From Malachius bipustulatus (Eukaryota > Arthropoda > Insecta > Coleoptera > Melyridae), in contig OU342630.1 in NCBI GenBank assembly GCA_910589415.1, positions 62,988,186-63,052,185 on the forward strand: 64,000 bases of DNA. Direction: 5' to 3'. Shown in pieces: positions 35,382 to 47,100 of this stretch (its first letter is position 1; every line of letters starts with the position of its first letter). The notes under the pieces were generated by a model. The model was given only the letters and a program-made list of their open reading frames with translations. It ran no database searches and had not been told where the DNA came from. Both the position numbers and the translations under genes were made by a program.

Positions 35382-35479
35382 TTACCAAAAAAATAAATTT
35401 GGAGAAGCGACAAGCAGAAAACTTTCCTAGAAACGTAAATTTCTGCTTGCCGTTTCTCCTTAATTGCTTTTTTTGGTAA
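35382..35479. repeat. 98-nt imperfect hairpin (precursor-like)
   Basis: The left arm TTACCAAAAAAATAAATTTG plus GAGAAGCGACAAGCAGAAA pairs with the right arm TTTCTGCTTGCCGTTTCTCC, then TTGCTTTTTTTGGTAA. That gives a stem of about 40 pairs with a handful of mismatches and a loop near CTAGAAACG. Size and imperfect pairing resemble a microRNA precursor, but a tiny palindromic MITE would look the same. Confidence 0.4.
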
Positions 35480-36989
35480 TTTCAGCACTGCACATAATTT
35501 CCGTACTGACGTGAAGTTGTTAAGATTTTCAAGTTTTACAGAATCAATCTTAGACAAGATTTTTCCCAAAACCATGCGAAACCTATACCCGTCCTGATTC
35601 AAATTATATTCTATGTCCTTATTTTTTACTAACAAAAAATATATATTTTTAGCAGTGCCTCCCAGAAATAGCTTACATCAAACAAAATTTGGAGAGCATA
35701 GTCCCTTTCTTGACGATATAATTCAATTTCATGGTAGACTTTTTTGCGCTCGGGGTTTGGGAGTAATTTTGACACGAAAAAAGCGTTTATCTCATAAAAG
35801 AAGACGAAAATTCCTTGAGTTTTCGATTTTGAATCCAAGCCACACAATAATAGATAAAATCAGCCATGTTTATTCTTTTGAATAAAGTCTAGACTTCTCA
35901 TGAGTATTGTTTTGGAAAAGTTATCTCTAGTACTTTTTAGTCAGTTTCATTATAGGGATATAAAAACGTCAATAATTGGTCGTAACTTGTTGTTCCAACT
36001 CCTTGTTCGTTGAATGAGCCATTATTGGAACTGGAAGGGAGAAGGATTCCTTGCACAGTTCAATATCCACATCCTGATTCCAGACTGAGTAATACAAAAA
36101 CTTTGTATCCATCTTGTAAAAACCTCGGCTATTTAAATCCCTTCGACGATTCTGGAAGAAAAACCGGGAGTTTTATGATAGTTGGAGGATTTATAGTAAA
36201 TATCTGTATTATCGAGGGTATTATTTTTTTTCTTATGATATAATATGTGAAGTCGAGACCACCGACATCGCTAATATACGGTTTTATTATACTAATGCAG
36301 GCAGGGCGAGGAAGAGAAGGGTGTCTTTGACATTTATTACAGCAAGGGATTGATATATTTGTCATGCTTTAGGATCCCGTGGCATCCCAGTCTATCTTAT
36401 ATGTTATTTATACCAGATGATTCTGACCAATGAGCCTTGAATTCTGGATAATTCGCATGTGTGACCGATTCCATTTCAATGACGCCTGATTTGATTATAG
36501 GCTCATGAAAATGCATGTGGGTCTTTAATACATATTTTAACATTCTACCGAACAATTCCTGAATTATGGGGATTTACATTCTACTGAAATAAATTGGAAA
36601 TCTATCATTGAAACAAAAGTCTTACCAGTTAAACATTTTTTTTACAAAAATATTGGTACCCTTCGTCGATAAAGATTTTGAGATAACGCAACATCAACTT
36701 CTAACCTTACTAGTAGAAAAACAATTGTGACGTTGCCGCAAAGTCCAATCAAATAATTAAAAATCATAAAAATGTAAAATAAATGGTATTAAGAATACAA
36801 TAATTCGGTTTATTTGTATTTTATATGTAGAATATTTAATTAATTTTTGTGTAAAAACACAACAGTAACCGATAAAAAACAGAAGCCAAGTCAGCTGAAG
36901 AAATAAGACGGCCTTGTTGACGGTCGGAAACCGCCGTCACTGGCGAAATTTATGATAATTAGATTTGAATTAAAGGAATGTTGTTATTT
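35480..36989. other. No gene seen
   Basis: Unassigned. Overlapping 70-90-codon frames on both strands near 35613-35885 have no recognisable domain. Confidence 0.4.
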
Positions 36990-37492
36990 TGATGAAGAAG
37001 AAACAGGGCAAGAAATTAAATCGCATCGATAACACTTCGTTGTTTACGAGAAGAACGGCTATAAAAGAAACTGACGAAGGACTAATCCAGGAGAGCTAAT
37101 GCAGATTTTCTTTGGAAGTTGACCTTAGACGCTCTGTTGGTAGCTCCCTGAATCCTCCCAGTGATGAAATGTTGCTCCCCCACTGATGTCTCTTAAACCG
37201 ATCCCAAATTTCGCATGTAGCGCGAAATTCATCCTGAATCAACGCTGGATCTAGGAAGTTGCCCTCCTTCCAGCTGACTCACTTTCGCGAGTACGCCCTT
37301 CGGGATATCGAACGCAAATCAGTGGCAATATGTTGCCCTGCCCTGGTTTAATTGTTCTGGAGTTGTGTATTTTTGTTTCCCATCCTAATCATCGATCTAG
37401 ACCTCCCACGTATGCTACACGTGGAAGATTAAGTCGGCTAGACTAAAATAGAATCCTCCGTCGGCCGTAGAATCGAAAGCTGCTCGATCGCA
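36990..37492 (+). mobile_element. Solo LTR of a Gypsy-like retrotransposon
   Basis: It begins TGATGAAGAAGAAACAGG and ends CGATCGCA (TG..CA), and aligns along its whole length with the LTR at 42612-43146 in opposite orientation. That second copy lies directly downstream of a Gypsy integrase, which identifies both. A TATA box (CTATAAAAG, about 37060) is followed by shared sequence including TTAAACCGATCCCAAATTTC. No clear target duplication flanks it, so it may be eroded or a fragment. Confidence 0.7.
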
Positions 37493-37791
37493 CCAATCAT
37501 TCTATAAATTCTGAAAACCCTTATCTCAAAATAACCAACCAACTGAGATGTCGACCTCTCTCTCTTCCACGCAATGGGCACCCGGCCGTTAGGAGCATTA
37601 ACTTTAACTGTTTCTCTTTATAGCGACCAGACTGCCACAGGCAACCAGCTGGAACATTGTCCTTGACATAGAACTCCTAGCGATAAGCAAACTCGATTCT
37701 CTATATGTGTGTGTCCGTCCTCCCCGACCCTCTGAAGGCAAATAAACAAAACAAATATATCAATTTATATGATCATTAACAACTTTTTGGG
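37493..37791. other. No gene seen
   Basis: Unassigned sequence between the solo LTR and the inverted-repeat element. Confidence 0.4.
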
Positions 37792-38277
37792 CTATTTTTA
37801 CGCTCTAACCTAGGGCTTCCTGAGGCAGACCAACACACAGAGTCATCCAGTTATTTATGATTTTATAAAATTCAACGCTCTATTAACATTTTTATTATTT
37901 GTAATAACTTGAGCTTGATGAGAGACATCTATCGGTAGCTTGCCAGCACCGGCCGACGGATGGTATTGCCCCAAAATGTGCAGTCTGCATGGGGCTCCCA
38001 TTCCCAATGGACACAAGCAGGCATTCACGCTGCCGTTAGTTCTTGTCTCCATCGGTAGATGGCAATATGCTCTTGGAGTCACATAGTTCCTTGTCAATTC
38101 TCCATTTAAGAGTGGCTTCCTGGTCTGACTTAGCTTGGATCCTCTAGTTATTTATCGATATGCTGTACTGATGAGGTCATAAAAAGACCGAAGTAGCGTT
38201 GTCTACGGCTTCGAGATGACTGGATGACTCTGTGTGTTGGTCTGCCTCAAGAAGCCCTAGGTTAGAGCGTAAAATAG
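37792..38277. mobile_element. Non-autonomous element with ~58-bp terminal inverted repeats
   Basis: The left end (CTATTTTTACGCTCTAACCT, then AGGGCTTCCTGAGGCAGACC) is complemented at 38220-38277, ending GAGCGTAAAATAG. A separate 30-bp direct repeat (ATAAAATTCAACGCTCTATT onward) lies once inside the element (37865) and once just outside it (38292). Short ATCAATTTATATG blocks also flank both sides, so the locus has been rearranged. No frame. Superfamily unknown. Confidence 0.6.
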
Positions 38278-38329
38278 TTGAAAAGTAATTCATAAAATTC
38301 AACGCTCTATTAACATTTTTATCAATTTA

Positions 38330-38579
38330 TATGTATAGCAAATAAATAAAGAACTAATTAAGTAACATCCATAAAAAAGGAACGTTACACAATCAATATC
38401 AGTTAGGTGAAACCTATAAGTACCAGAATTGTAGGACTTGAAACATATTTTATCTCACGTAAATGAAAGAATATTACCTACTCTGAAACTAGTGGAAAGT
38501 TATAAGATGAGCACACGCGATTTATAGATTTTTCGAATTGAAAGAATTTGTTGATGGTCTGGTTTGAATTGAACGAATA
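38330..38579. other. No gene seen
   Basis: Unassigned AT-rich sequence. Confidence 0.4.
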
Positions 38580-38900
38580 GATGCGCCATTTTCTCAAGTA
38601 CTCCATAGCCATCCACTCAGACGCAATCACGAAGACCGATTAAATTTAATCGTATATGTCGTAATAAGTCTCCTTAATTCTTGTAGAGCACCGTCCATAT
38701 CTCCAGGTCTATCGATTTTCATCGCTTGCGGCCCCCGAGATCGGCCCTTTTTTGCTTAACTTTTTCCCCGAGTTAATGAGGGAATGGTGTAAGCCGTTAG
38801 GTTGCTGGCTTCCGTTCCAATGCAGTCTAGGCCTTTATTAAATTGTCTCCTCTTGATTATCTCCTCCGTCCTGTTCTTTTGCCAGGTTCCCTGGTACAAT
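38580..38900. other. GC-richer island 3 (possible regulatory DNA)
   Basis: Single-copy stretch with mixed composition unlike its flanks, including GATTAAATTTAATCG and GCGGCCCCCGAGATCGGCCC blocks. No conserved frame. Confidence 0.2.
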
Positions 38901-40399
38901 ATTTATACACCTGCCATCGACTGTATGTTAAGGATCAATGTGTCCTTAATGACTCATTTTTTTCAAGAATGTTGCCTTCGTGCTAAGAAAATATTTAAGA
39001 TCAGTCCTGGAAGAAATATTTCCTAAATTCGAGATCATTCCTTTATATAAATAATTGCTTTCTTTCAACGATCATAAATATCAGGAAACAATCTATCACG
39101 TAAAATTACCAATCCCTAACATAATCATATTATTAAATTATTGTAAGTTGAAAATCTAAAAAATCATAACCACCTTCAGATACGTAGTTCTCTATTTTCC
39201 TGAGTTGTTTTGAGATTTTCTGAAGCTAATTTACAATTTCAGCTCGTACATATCTCAAAATCTATGAGACATTTCACCAAATTCCCAACATCCTGAAGAT
39301 TAATCGAAGACATGATGTAAAACTCAAATGATGTGGTAGTCAGGAGGGGACCTGGAAAAATTGTATATTAGTTGAACTTAAATAAAAAAAGGAGAGAGCA
39401 CGAAGCAAGTTCTATATCTTTCCTTCATGAACAATCGCGATTAACGAATTTTCCACTTAAAACGAATAGAGAAGAGAGTGTAACATTTTGATATGAGGTA
39501 GAATAGAAATCTTACAATTTAGAAGAAAACAACTTAAAAATTGCATGCGGCATCAAACAGAGGATCGTCTTCACAACCTCCGTCTGGAAGTTCCTATTAA
39601 TAAATTCTCTTTTGAAAGAAAATCCTAATAAATAAATTAAAACCTTTCATCAATCTTCCGTTGCAACAGACGAATAATGAATGAAGTTTCTCAGACAAAA
39701 ACGGTACAGTTTGCAGGAGAATTCCACTGTTCGAATCATTTTATTGGTTAGTAAAACTGTACTTGGGTTACAAGGGTCATGTCTGGAGTACAGGCGTTAA
39801 AATGGGTCGCTGCAATAAAACAGACAAAGAAGTGTCTGTTACTTGCTCCAGGTCCTATCTACTAGAAGAACCGTTCCATACTTTATCTTATGCAGTAGTA
39901 AAAGGGACATTATATCATTTTTTTGCTGATTTTATTATGTTAGTTGAGTGATAGTTTTAATACTTCATATACGAGCATAGTAAAATTCAAAAACTCTGGG
40001 ATTCTAGGGACTCTAGGGCTTGTGCTATAGTAATGATGTCGAGTTCGTACGTTTTTTCGTTCTTTGTTAAATTCAGGTGTCACAGGTAGGTGGTGGTAAA
40101 AAATTGGGTGTGATTTAGGATGCCGAATTTGCGGTTTTCCTGCAATGTTTGTTTTATTTTCCGTGGTTTCTGAGGTGCATCCTCTCGGTCTTTCTGCGAC
40201 AGTTTTAATGCGCTCTTAAAGTTAACTGAAGTAGCTATCAAAGTAGCCCGGCAAGGTTGAAAAGATGTGATATTTTGGTGATTTTTCGTCAATAACATCG
40301 ATGTCACGTGATGCGACTAGAAAATGTCAACACAATCTCTGTCTTTAGAGCTGCTTCAATTTCCTAAATTCAGATGTCTTTAAGACGACTTTTTGATCT
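38901..40399. other. No gene seen
   Basis: Unassigned DNA. Open frames near 39763 and 40080 have no recognisable similarity. Confidence 0.4.
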
Positions 40400-40560
40400 A
40401 TTTTAGGTGTATACATTATGACGTCTATCTGATGGCTTAATATGACGTATTTTAGACAGCTTAATATGACGTCGCTTGGTCCGTCATTTTCGCGTCAAAA
40501 ATACGTCATTTCATGGGAACCTGGTGACAAATTAGAGACCGGACTATGACGTCACTATGC
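40400..40560. promoter_or_regulatory. Cluster of TGACG (CRE/ATF-like) sites
   Basis: Within 160 bp, TGACGT or its complement occurs about six times (ATGACGTCTATC, ATGACGTATTTT, ATGACGTCGCTT, TACGTCATTT and ATGACGTCACTATG among them). The spacing is irregular, so it is not a simple tandem. It could be a CREB/ATF-responsive element or a decayed repeat. Confidence 0.3.
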
Positions 40561-40659
40561 CTTTTAATATTATATTTATATTTATATTATAAAGCTTGTA
40601 GGATACTGAACAGCTCTGCAGAGTGGATTGTGCCGTGCTGGGGACGGTATAAAGTTTTT

Positions 40660-41490
40660 TTTTTATTTACATAAGAAATGCCACATCGACTGCGAGGTCA
40701 TTTACATGGTGAGGTATGCTAAACTAAGATATTTAAGTTATCAAAATATAAGTATATAACCACTATAGTTGGTCAAATAGTTCGGCTTCCTTTAGAAATG
40801 AAATTAGGCGGGACATGTGGTCTTGGTCGTCACGTAGGGCATTTTCTAGTGTGTCTGAAATATTATGCTTCGATCTCACATCACTGCATGTACAAAATGC
40901 ATTCACAGAGAAGGTGTTTGATGGTTGTTCTCTGGTCACAGACATCGCAGTGGGGGGGTGGTTCATTGCCGCCTTGGAACAGAAATTTGTGAGTGAGACG
41001 AGTGTGGCCAGTTCTTATTCTTGATAGAACTACCTGACTTTGTCTGTTTTCAGGAAGTGACAGTGTTGGGTAGAGGGTAGTCTTCAATGCCTTCAGTATT
41101 GATGCACTTTCTTGCCATTTGTGTTCATATGATTTTATTATCAGTGCTTTGATGTAGGCTTTAGAATCGGGTGTTGTGAAGAATTTAAGTTTGATTGACG
41201 ATTCATTTCTGATGGCGTTTTTCGCAAATAGGTCAGCTTGTTCATTTCCATGAATGCCTACACGTGATGGTACAAACATATGAAAGCTAGATTGGATATT
41301 TGGTTGTGTCTACCGAGGGCATGTTTGATCTTGAGAACAACGGGATGGACGGAGTACAGTTTTTTAATGAATTGAAGAGAGCTGAGGGAGTCGGAGCATA
41401 TGACATGCTCCGGTATAAAGTTGTTCATAATATGAACAGTGGTTGTTGATGAGTTCCAAGATCATTTGTTTGTGATGGAGCAGGGATATC
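40660..41490 (-). pseudogene. LINE relic: RNase H domain and C-terminal zinc knuckle
   Basis: Minus-strand translation shows CSDSLSSLQFIKKL (an RNase H catalytic Asp, about 41380), then after a frame change VPSRVGIHGNEQADLFAKNA (about 41220-41275, another catalytic Asp). LSRIRTGHTRLTHKFLFQG follows, then HCDVCDQRTTIKHLLCEC (CxxC...HxxxxC, about 40900). A second frame change restores the usual C-terminal tail ending FLKEAELFDQL at 40763. A 3' UTR ends in an A-run near 40657. The copy is 5' truncated near 41490, beyond which no LINE sequence is seen. It belongs to a RNase H-bearing LINE group (I/R1/Jockey-like). Confidence 0.75.
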
Positions 41491-42611
41491 ATTTTTTTTT
41501 CAACTTTGTCAGGGCTGTTACTTAATGTTTTTGGGAAACTTCGACAAACACAGAGTCAATAAAAGTCTGATATTTTTACATAAATCGCAAATATAGAACC
41601 CTGTCCATATTTTTATCATATCTTTGATCATTACAGGTGCCAGCTAGAGAAATAGTTTTCTGTCATCTTCGAGGAAATATCTGCGTTTGAGATTTAAAAA
41701 AAAAACTAGTTTGTATATATTGTATTTTCACCTTTGATGCGAAGACTATACGAGTTTTACATTATATTTCAATGTTTTATAACAGGAGTAAAACTATTTG
41801 TATCTGTCAAAGAATGTAGAAGCTGTAGTTGACATACTTACATTTTCAAATAATGTAGAATAGGTGCCTTATGACGTCCAAGTTATGTTATCCGAGAAAA
41901 GTACTCTGTAAGTAAGCTCGACTTGAATTTGATTAAGGGCGAGTATGCTGGCTCTTTGTCAGTTCATAGAGCCGTCTAGACCTATAGATCTACCCGATGT
42001 TGACAAACTCGATAAAGTATAAAATCAAACCCGTGTCGAGACATCTGCCTGAAAAATCGGCAACGAAATGGCTTTCAGCCCGCCTTAATTTCAGCCGCGT
42101 TTAGAAGAAATTCAATATTCGAAATACACCGTGATTTATTTAACACAATTACACCTCGACGCCGCCAAGGAACTGCGAAGATGAGTTTAATCGAAAATGT
42201 TTGCCGTCTGCTCTGAGTTACTGCCACTTTAAGTGTAAATTAACTAAATAACACTGCGAATTCCTCTACGTTAGAGTTTTAAATTTCCAGGTAAATTGTT
42301 GTTGCTTACTTATCATACATTTCGAGATAACCAAAATAATAAAAGGTTGCGAATTTGACTTTAAAATACTTTATGCCAACTGTACCTATCTTATATCTAT
42401 ATTCGGTGCATGTTGTCCTAAAAATCATAATATATTATCTCAATTTATTAATAGATCTATTAATAATTTATCAAACAACATCCGTGTTTCTCTTAATATG
42501 ATATGATATATATTTTATTAATGCAATAATAATTTACTCCGACTCGCCGAACAGTGACGGTCGAGTCATATGATCGAACGGATACGTAGGGGAATAAAAT
42601 CTCCGTGACCA
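41491..42611. other. No gene seen
   Basis: Unassigned AT-rich DNA. Confidence 0.4.
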
Positions 42612-43146
42612 TGCGATCGAGCATCTTTCGATTCTACGGCCGACGGCGGATTCTATTTTAGTCTAGCCGATTAGATCTTCCACGTGCAGCATATGTGGGA
42701 GGTCTCAATCGGTGAATAGGCGCTGGGGCAACTTCCAGCGTCAGGGGAAATAAAGAAACACCGCTCGAGAACAATTAAATCAGGACACGGCAACATGCTA
42801 CCACTAATTTGCTTTCGATATCCCGAAGAGCGTACTCGGGGAGTGACTCAATTGGAGGGAGGGCAACTTCCTAGCTCCAGCATGGATTCAGGATGAATTT
42901 CTCGCAACATGCGAGATTTGGGATCGGTTTAAGAGACATCGGTGGGGGAGCAACATTCCACCACTGTGTTCCTTTGGGAGGATTCGGGAAGCCACCAACA
43001 GAGCGTCAAAGGTCAACTTCCGAAAAACGTCTGCACGAGCTCTCCTCGATTAGTCCTTCGTCCGTTGCTTTTATAACCGTTCTTCTCGTAAACAACGCCG
43101 TGTTATCGATGCTATTTATTTTTTTTAGCCTGTTTCTTCTTCATCA
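42612..43146 (-). mobile_element. 3' LTR of a truncated Gypsy-like retrotransposon
   Basis: On the minus strand it starts TGATGAAGAAGAAACAGG and ends CGATCGCA, with a TATA box (TTATAAAAG, complement near 43075). It lies 65 bp downstream of the integrase stop and matches the solo LTR at 36990-37492. It is 32 bp longer than that copy because of small insertions or deletions. Confidence 0.75.
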
Positions 43147-43210
43147 CGGTGATCCACCGCACCTTCCCATTGGCCCTCGGGCCGCAGTACCGCTAGCCTG
43201 ATGCGACAAA

Positions 43211-44185
43211 TTAATGATGGATTCGCATGTTTTCCCGAGAGAGATCAGGAGATTGATACCAGTAGAAGGGACTGACTTCTGCTGGAGAATTCCCATACTC
43301 CTTCATTAGCAGCTCCTGTAGTATTCGCCGCCCCGTCCCGGGGTCGGCGGCGTGTCGACGATAAGTGATATTATCCTCGGCAGTGGAGATGTGTACAAAG
43401 CCAGGTAGCATGCGTTGGGAAATAATGAGCCACATTTCGTCTCTACTAAGTCTCGGGAGTATTGCTTCATTACCCGATCCCTCCTCTTCAGTCGCAGATC
43501 TCGGTGTGGAAGATTGTAATGGTGACTTTGTGTCGCAAATGCTCGTTCGAAGTTTCTTCGGACAAGGTGAATGTATCCCTCAACCTTTCTATCCTTGATG
43601 CATGCTCCTTTATGTCTCTGGATCATTTCCCGATTCAGTCACCGTTGCTGGTTCAGATCTGTGAAATGCTTTAGGCAAGCCTATAAATAGTTCTCGCCCA
43701 ACATTTAGGAACGCAGGGGAGTATAGTGCCGTCGAATCCTGACAGACGTTGTTGATTGCCAAGACGAAGTCCGGTAAATGTTGATCCCAGGACCGATCGT
43801 TTTCTTCGCAGAATAATTGACTTATCATTGTTTTGAGGGTTCTGTTCACTCTCTCAACAGGGTTCCTGAGGGCTATACTGTGGTGTGAAACAGTTCGAGA
43901 TTCCAAAATCGGTCAGTAGTTTTTTGAAGGTTCTACTGTTAAATTGAGTGCCATTATCATCGCTATTAATCAGGTTGGAACATCCAAAAGGTCTCAGAAT
44001 TAATTCAGCGCTAGCGGTGGCCTGTCGTGGGGCTCGAAACTCTTCCCATTTGGTAAATCTGTCCTGAAATATCAGAACAGTGTGGTAGTGGGCCTTTCAA
44101 ATCGGTGCTCACGGTTTTCCAAGGACGTCGGATAGGTCGGAACTGCATCAATCTTGGCCCTTATTGCAAGGCCCTTGTAACCGCC
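43211..44185 (-). pseudogene. Gypsy-like integrase (5'-truncated pol)
   Basis: Minus-strand order: FQDRFTKWEEF (first catalytic Asp, about 44055), SDDNGTQFNSRTFKKLL (second Asp, about 43940), DFGISNCFTPQYSPQE, then after a one-base frame change NPVERVNRTLKTMI (catalytic Glu, about 43845). WDQHLPDF and AFLNVGREL follow. After another frame change comes YNLPHRDLRLKRRDRVMK, the basic GPY/F-type C-terminal region, stopping at 43211. All three DDE positions are present but frames are broken. Protease, reverse transcriptase and RNase H are absent upstream, so only the 3' third of the element remains. Confidence 0.8.
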
Positions 44186-47100
44186 CACCAGGAGAACCTA
44201 CCAATGATTAACGAAGATCATTCAGCATAGGAGAAGATAAACTTTTATAATAATTGCTATTTCGAATAACTATTAGTTGAATACAATTAATGGTAATCGG
44301 GCACTTCAAGTTTTTTTTGTGCTGACTTATATTTCGAAAATTGATTTTGTCCTTCTTTAGAGTCCGACTAATTTCAATAATAAACCGTAAGAAATTTAAA
44401 AATTACCAGGACCGAATAAAAAATAAACAAAAGAAAATAAAAAATTTCATTTGCTCTATTCACGTTTGAAGGTATTGATGATTTCGTTAAAGTACCTACC
44501 TGTAATAAAAATAAAATGATGGTGCAATTGTATTAAACAAAGGACGAGGTGTAATGAAAAAGCGTTAATTAAAAAAGCATTTTCTATTGTTCCACCTTTT
44601 TAATATCTTAGTTAAGGTCTTCTCCCTTCTTCTAGAAATTAAAACCGGTGCTTATAAATTGAAAAAAAAATCTATTAACCAAATAGTAGAGAAAATAAAG
44701 TAACCAAATAAAATCAAGCTTTAATATTGCCACGAACATCAAATAGGTGTCGTTGATTTTCACACCGTTCTGTTATTCCAGTTATTGTTGGCGGAGTTGA
44801 ACGATAAATATCAGGGCGTTCCTTTTCCAATTCACATGTTTAGCACTTCGTGCGGATCTCTCCTTCTCGGTGATTACATGTGGAGAATAGCTTTGCATGC
44901 ACGGAGCAGATTAAAGGAAGGAAAACAAGGAAAATCCGTTTCCTTTATAAACAGAGTTGACAAGTCGAGTATATTGCGTGCGAATCCTTGTACGCCGTTT
45001 CCTCACGCTGAACCCATCTGACGCTGATAGAAATACGGGAGGCAGAGATGCCACTCCTGATTTTCAATAAAACATATATCGATAACACGTGAAGATTTCT
45101 TCATATCGTGGCTGTAATAAATCTGGAGCTGACGCTAGAACTTCAAAATCGCAATACCAATAGGAAGCGTTAAGTGAAACAATATAAGTAGGTACACTTC
45201 TTAGCTTTACATTTTGCTTTAAGTGTAACAAATTAATGAAATATGATTCCCGTTTCAGTTATGTAATTCATGAATTGAAGTTGGCACCCCTAAGTGCGAA
45301 TTAAAAAAAAAGCAGTAAATTAGTTCTTTTTGATCTATAAAATACATCAAAATAGTTTTTACTTTTTATTATCATTTGCCTAATATAGGGTTAATCTTAT
45401 CATAACTGATTGAATTTGAAAGAATTGGCATATCTGATTGGGCAGTCGTAGAGTCATATCCTAAACTCGATTAAAATTGAGGATTTCTCCTCTTCTTCTT
45501 CTTCCTTTTGGCTGTCAAGGGGGTGGATCGCTATCAAGCGGGTCGAGCGGCTTGCCAAATGATAGTCACAGAGGTGTGAGGCACGTTCTTAACTTTCTTT
45601 CCAAATCAACTAATCTTGCTCTGGTTTCAAAATCGAACTTTTCACTGTGGTGTTGCCGCTTAAACTTTTATTTACCGGTCGTATAGTTACTGGACGTAAG
45701 TAAATAAAAGCTAGATGAGTTCTGACATGAAAATGGCTACCATGTGATTTATTCGAAATTGCCAATCCTTCTACAGTCAGCGGCTATAGTGGGAAATTCA
45801 GCCAGCATAAACAAAAATTTCGCCGCGGTACTAGTTTCTTCGGCCTAGTGGTTAAGTTGTTTGCTTTTCTTTCAAAAACGCATATTGATTAAAGATTATT
45901 TGCGCAAAATGTTTTATAATTGGACAATTTTATTGACTCCAGCTTATTGTGAAATATCTCTTCTTTTTCTTTTCAAAATTAAATATTTGTGCCAAAAAAA
46001 AAACGAAACTATCCTGGCTCCGTCACAATGGTTAAATTTTTAGTGTTTCGGACATGAAAATATGGGAAAAATTGGGATGTTCATTATTGATTGACGTAAG
46101 TATAGTCTCGTAGCTAAATCTTATGTTTAGAACCTACTGTGACAACCCTGTAAGCAATATAGAAGAGGAATATTTTAGTGGGAGGATAGAGAGACAGAAT
46201 ACCCTAATATTATATCTAAAGGCCCTTACCTGTATTAAAAAGTGCCCGACGTCTGAATAAAATATCTAGACGCATATTATAAGCTTGCACGTTTTAAATA
46301 AAGCCACTGACTTTAGAATTCGAATATTTATAGCAGGCTTTGCATTCTGAATTAGGTACATCGAGGTCGGCAATAATTGAAAATTAGTTCGTATAATTTC
46401 TTGAAAGAAAATTGATTAGTTTAAAATTTTAAGGCATCATTGATCCTTTTTAAATAACATTAGAGAAACTATACCATTGTAATTAAATAAATTTTTTGTG
46501 AAAAAACTGTAGGTAGATACATCCGAGAGTTTTACTTTGAAACAAGGGAATTTCTTTTTTTTTCATTTTCATTAGTTTTAAATTTTTTATAAGTAGTGGG
46601 TATTATTTCAGTCAACTAATCACGAGTTCATTTTAACGTAATTTTTTATGCGGAAGCAAAACTAACAAGCTAAATTTTTTTGTCTTTTAATTCTAATGCT
46701 ATTGTTTGAGGGATAAATATATAGCTCTCGTGAAACATTTCAAATTACGTAGGTTGTAATAATGGATGTTAATTAAAATACGAACAAGGAGTTTTTCTAT
46801 TTTTCTTTAACTGAACCGCCGTCGGAACTTTTCTATAATAATATGCATCCTGCGCATTAGCTATTTTTAATGCTCAATGCTTGTTTTTTGTGTTAAAATT
46901 ATACTGCTTAAAATAATTTGGGGGTATGTGTGTAAAAATCTAAAATAAAAATATAAAAATTCTTTCATTGCTATTTAAGAAAATGCTCTTATAAAATTGT
47001 ATATTACATAACAATAGTTATGAAAGTGCGAAATTTTCTTTAAACTCGAGATATTGTACTATACTTTATCTACTTCCACCGACAGCATATAGGAACAAAT

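Noticed and set aside
34913..35885. Overlapping frames of 72-95 codons on both strands
   Set aside because: No similarity to known domains; opposite-strand overlap in AT-rich DNA is expected by chance.
38168..38205. Second hammerhead-like core (CTGATGA, GGTC/GACC stem, GAA, GTAG/CTAC stem)
   Set aside because: The position after GAA is G instead of A, the base at the cleavage site would be G, and the flanks do not form stem I. Too many core positions fail.
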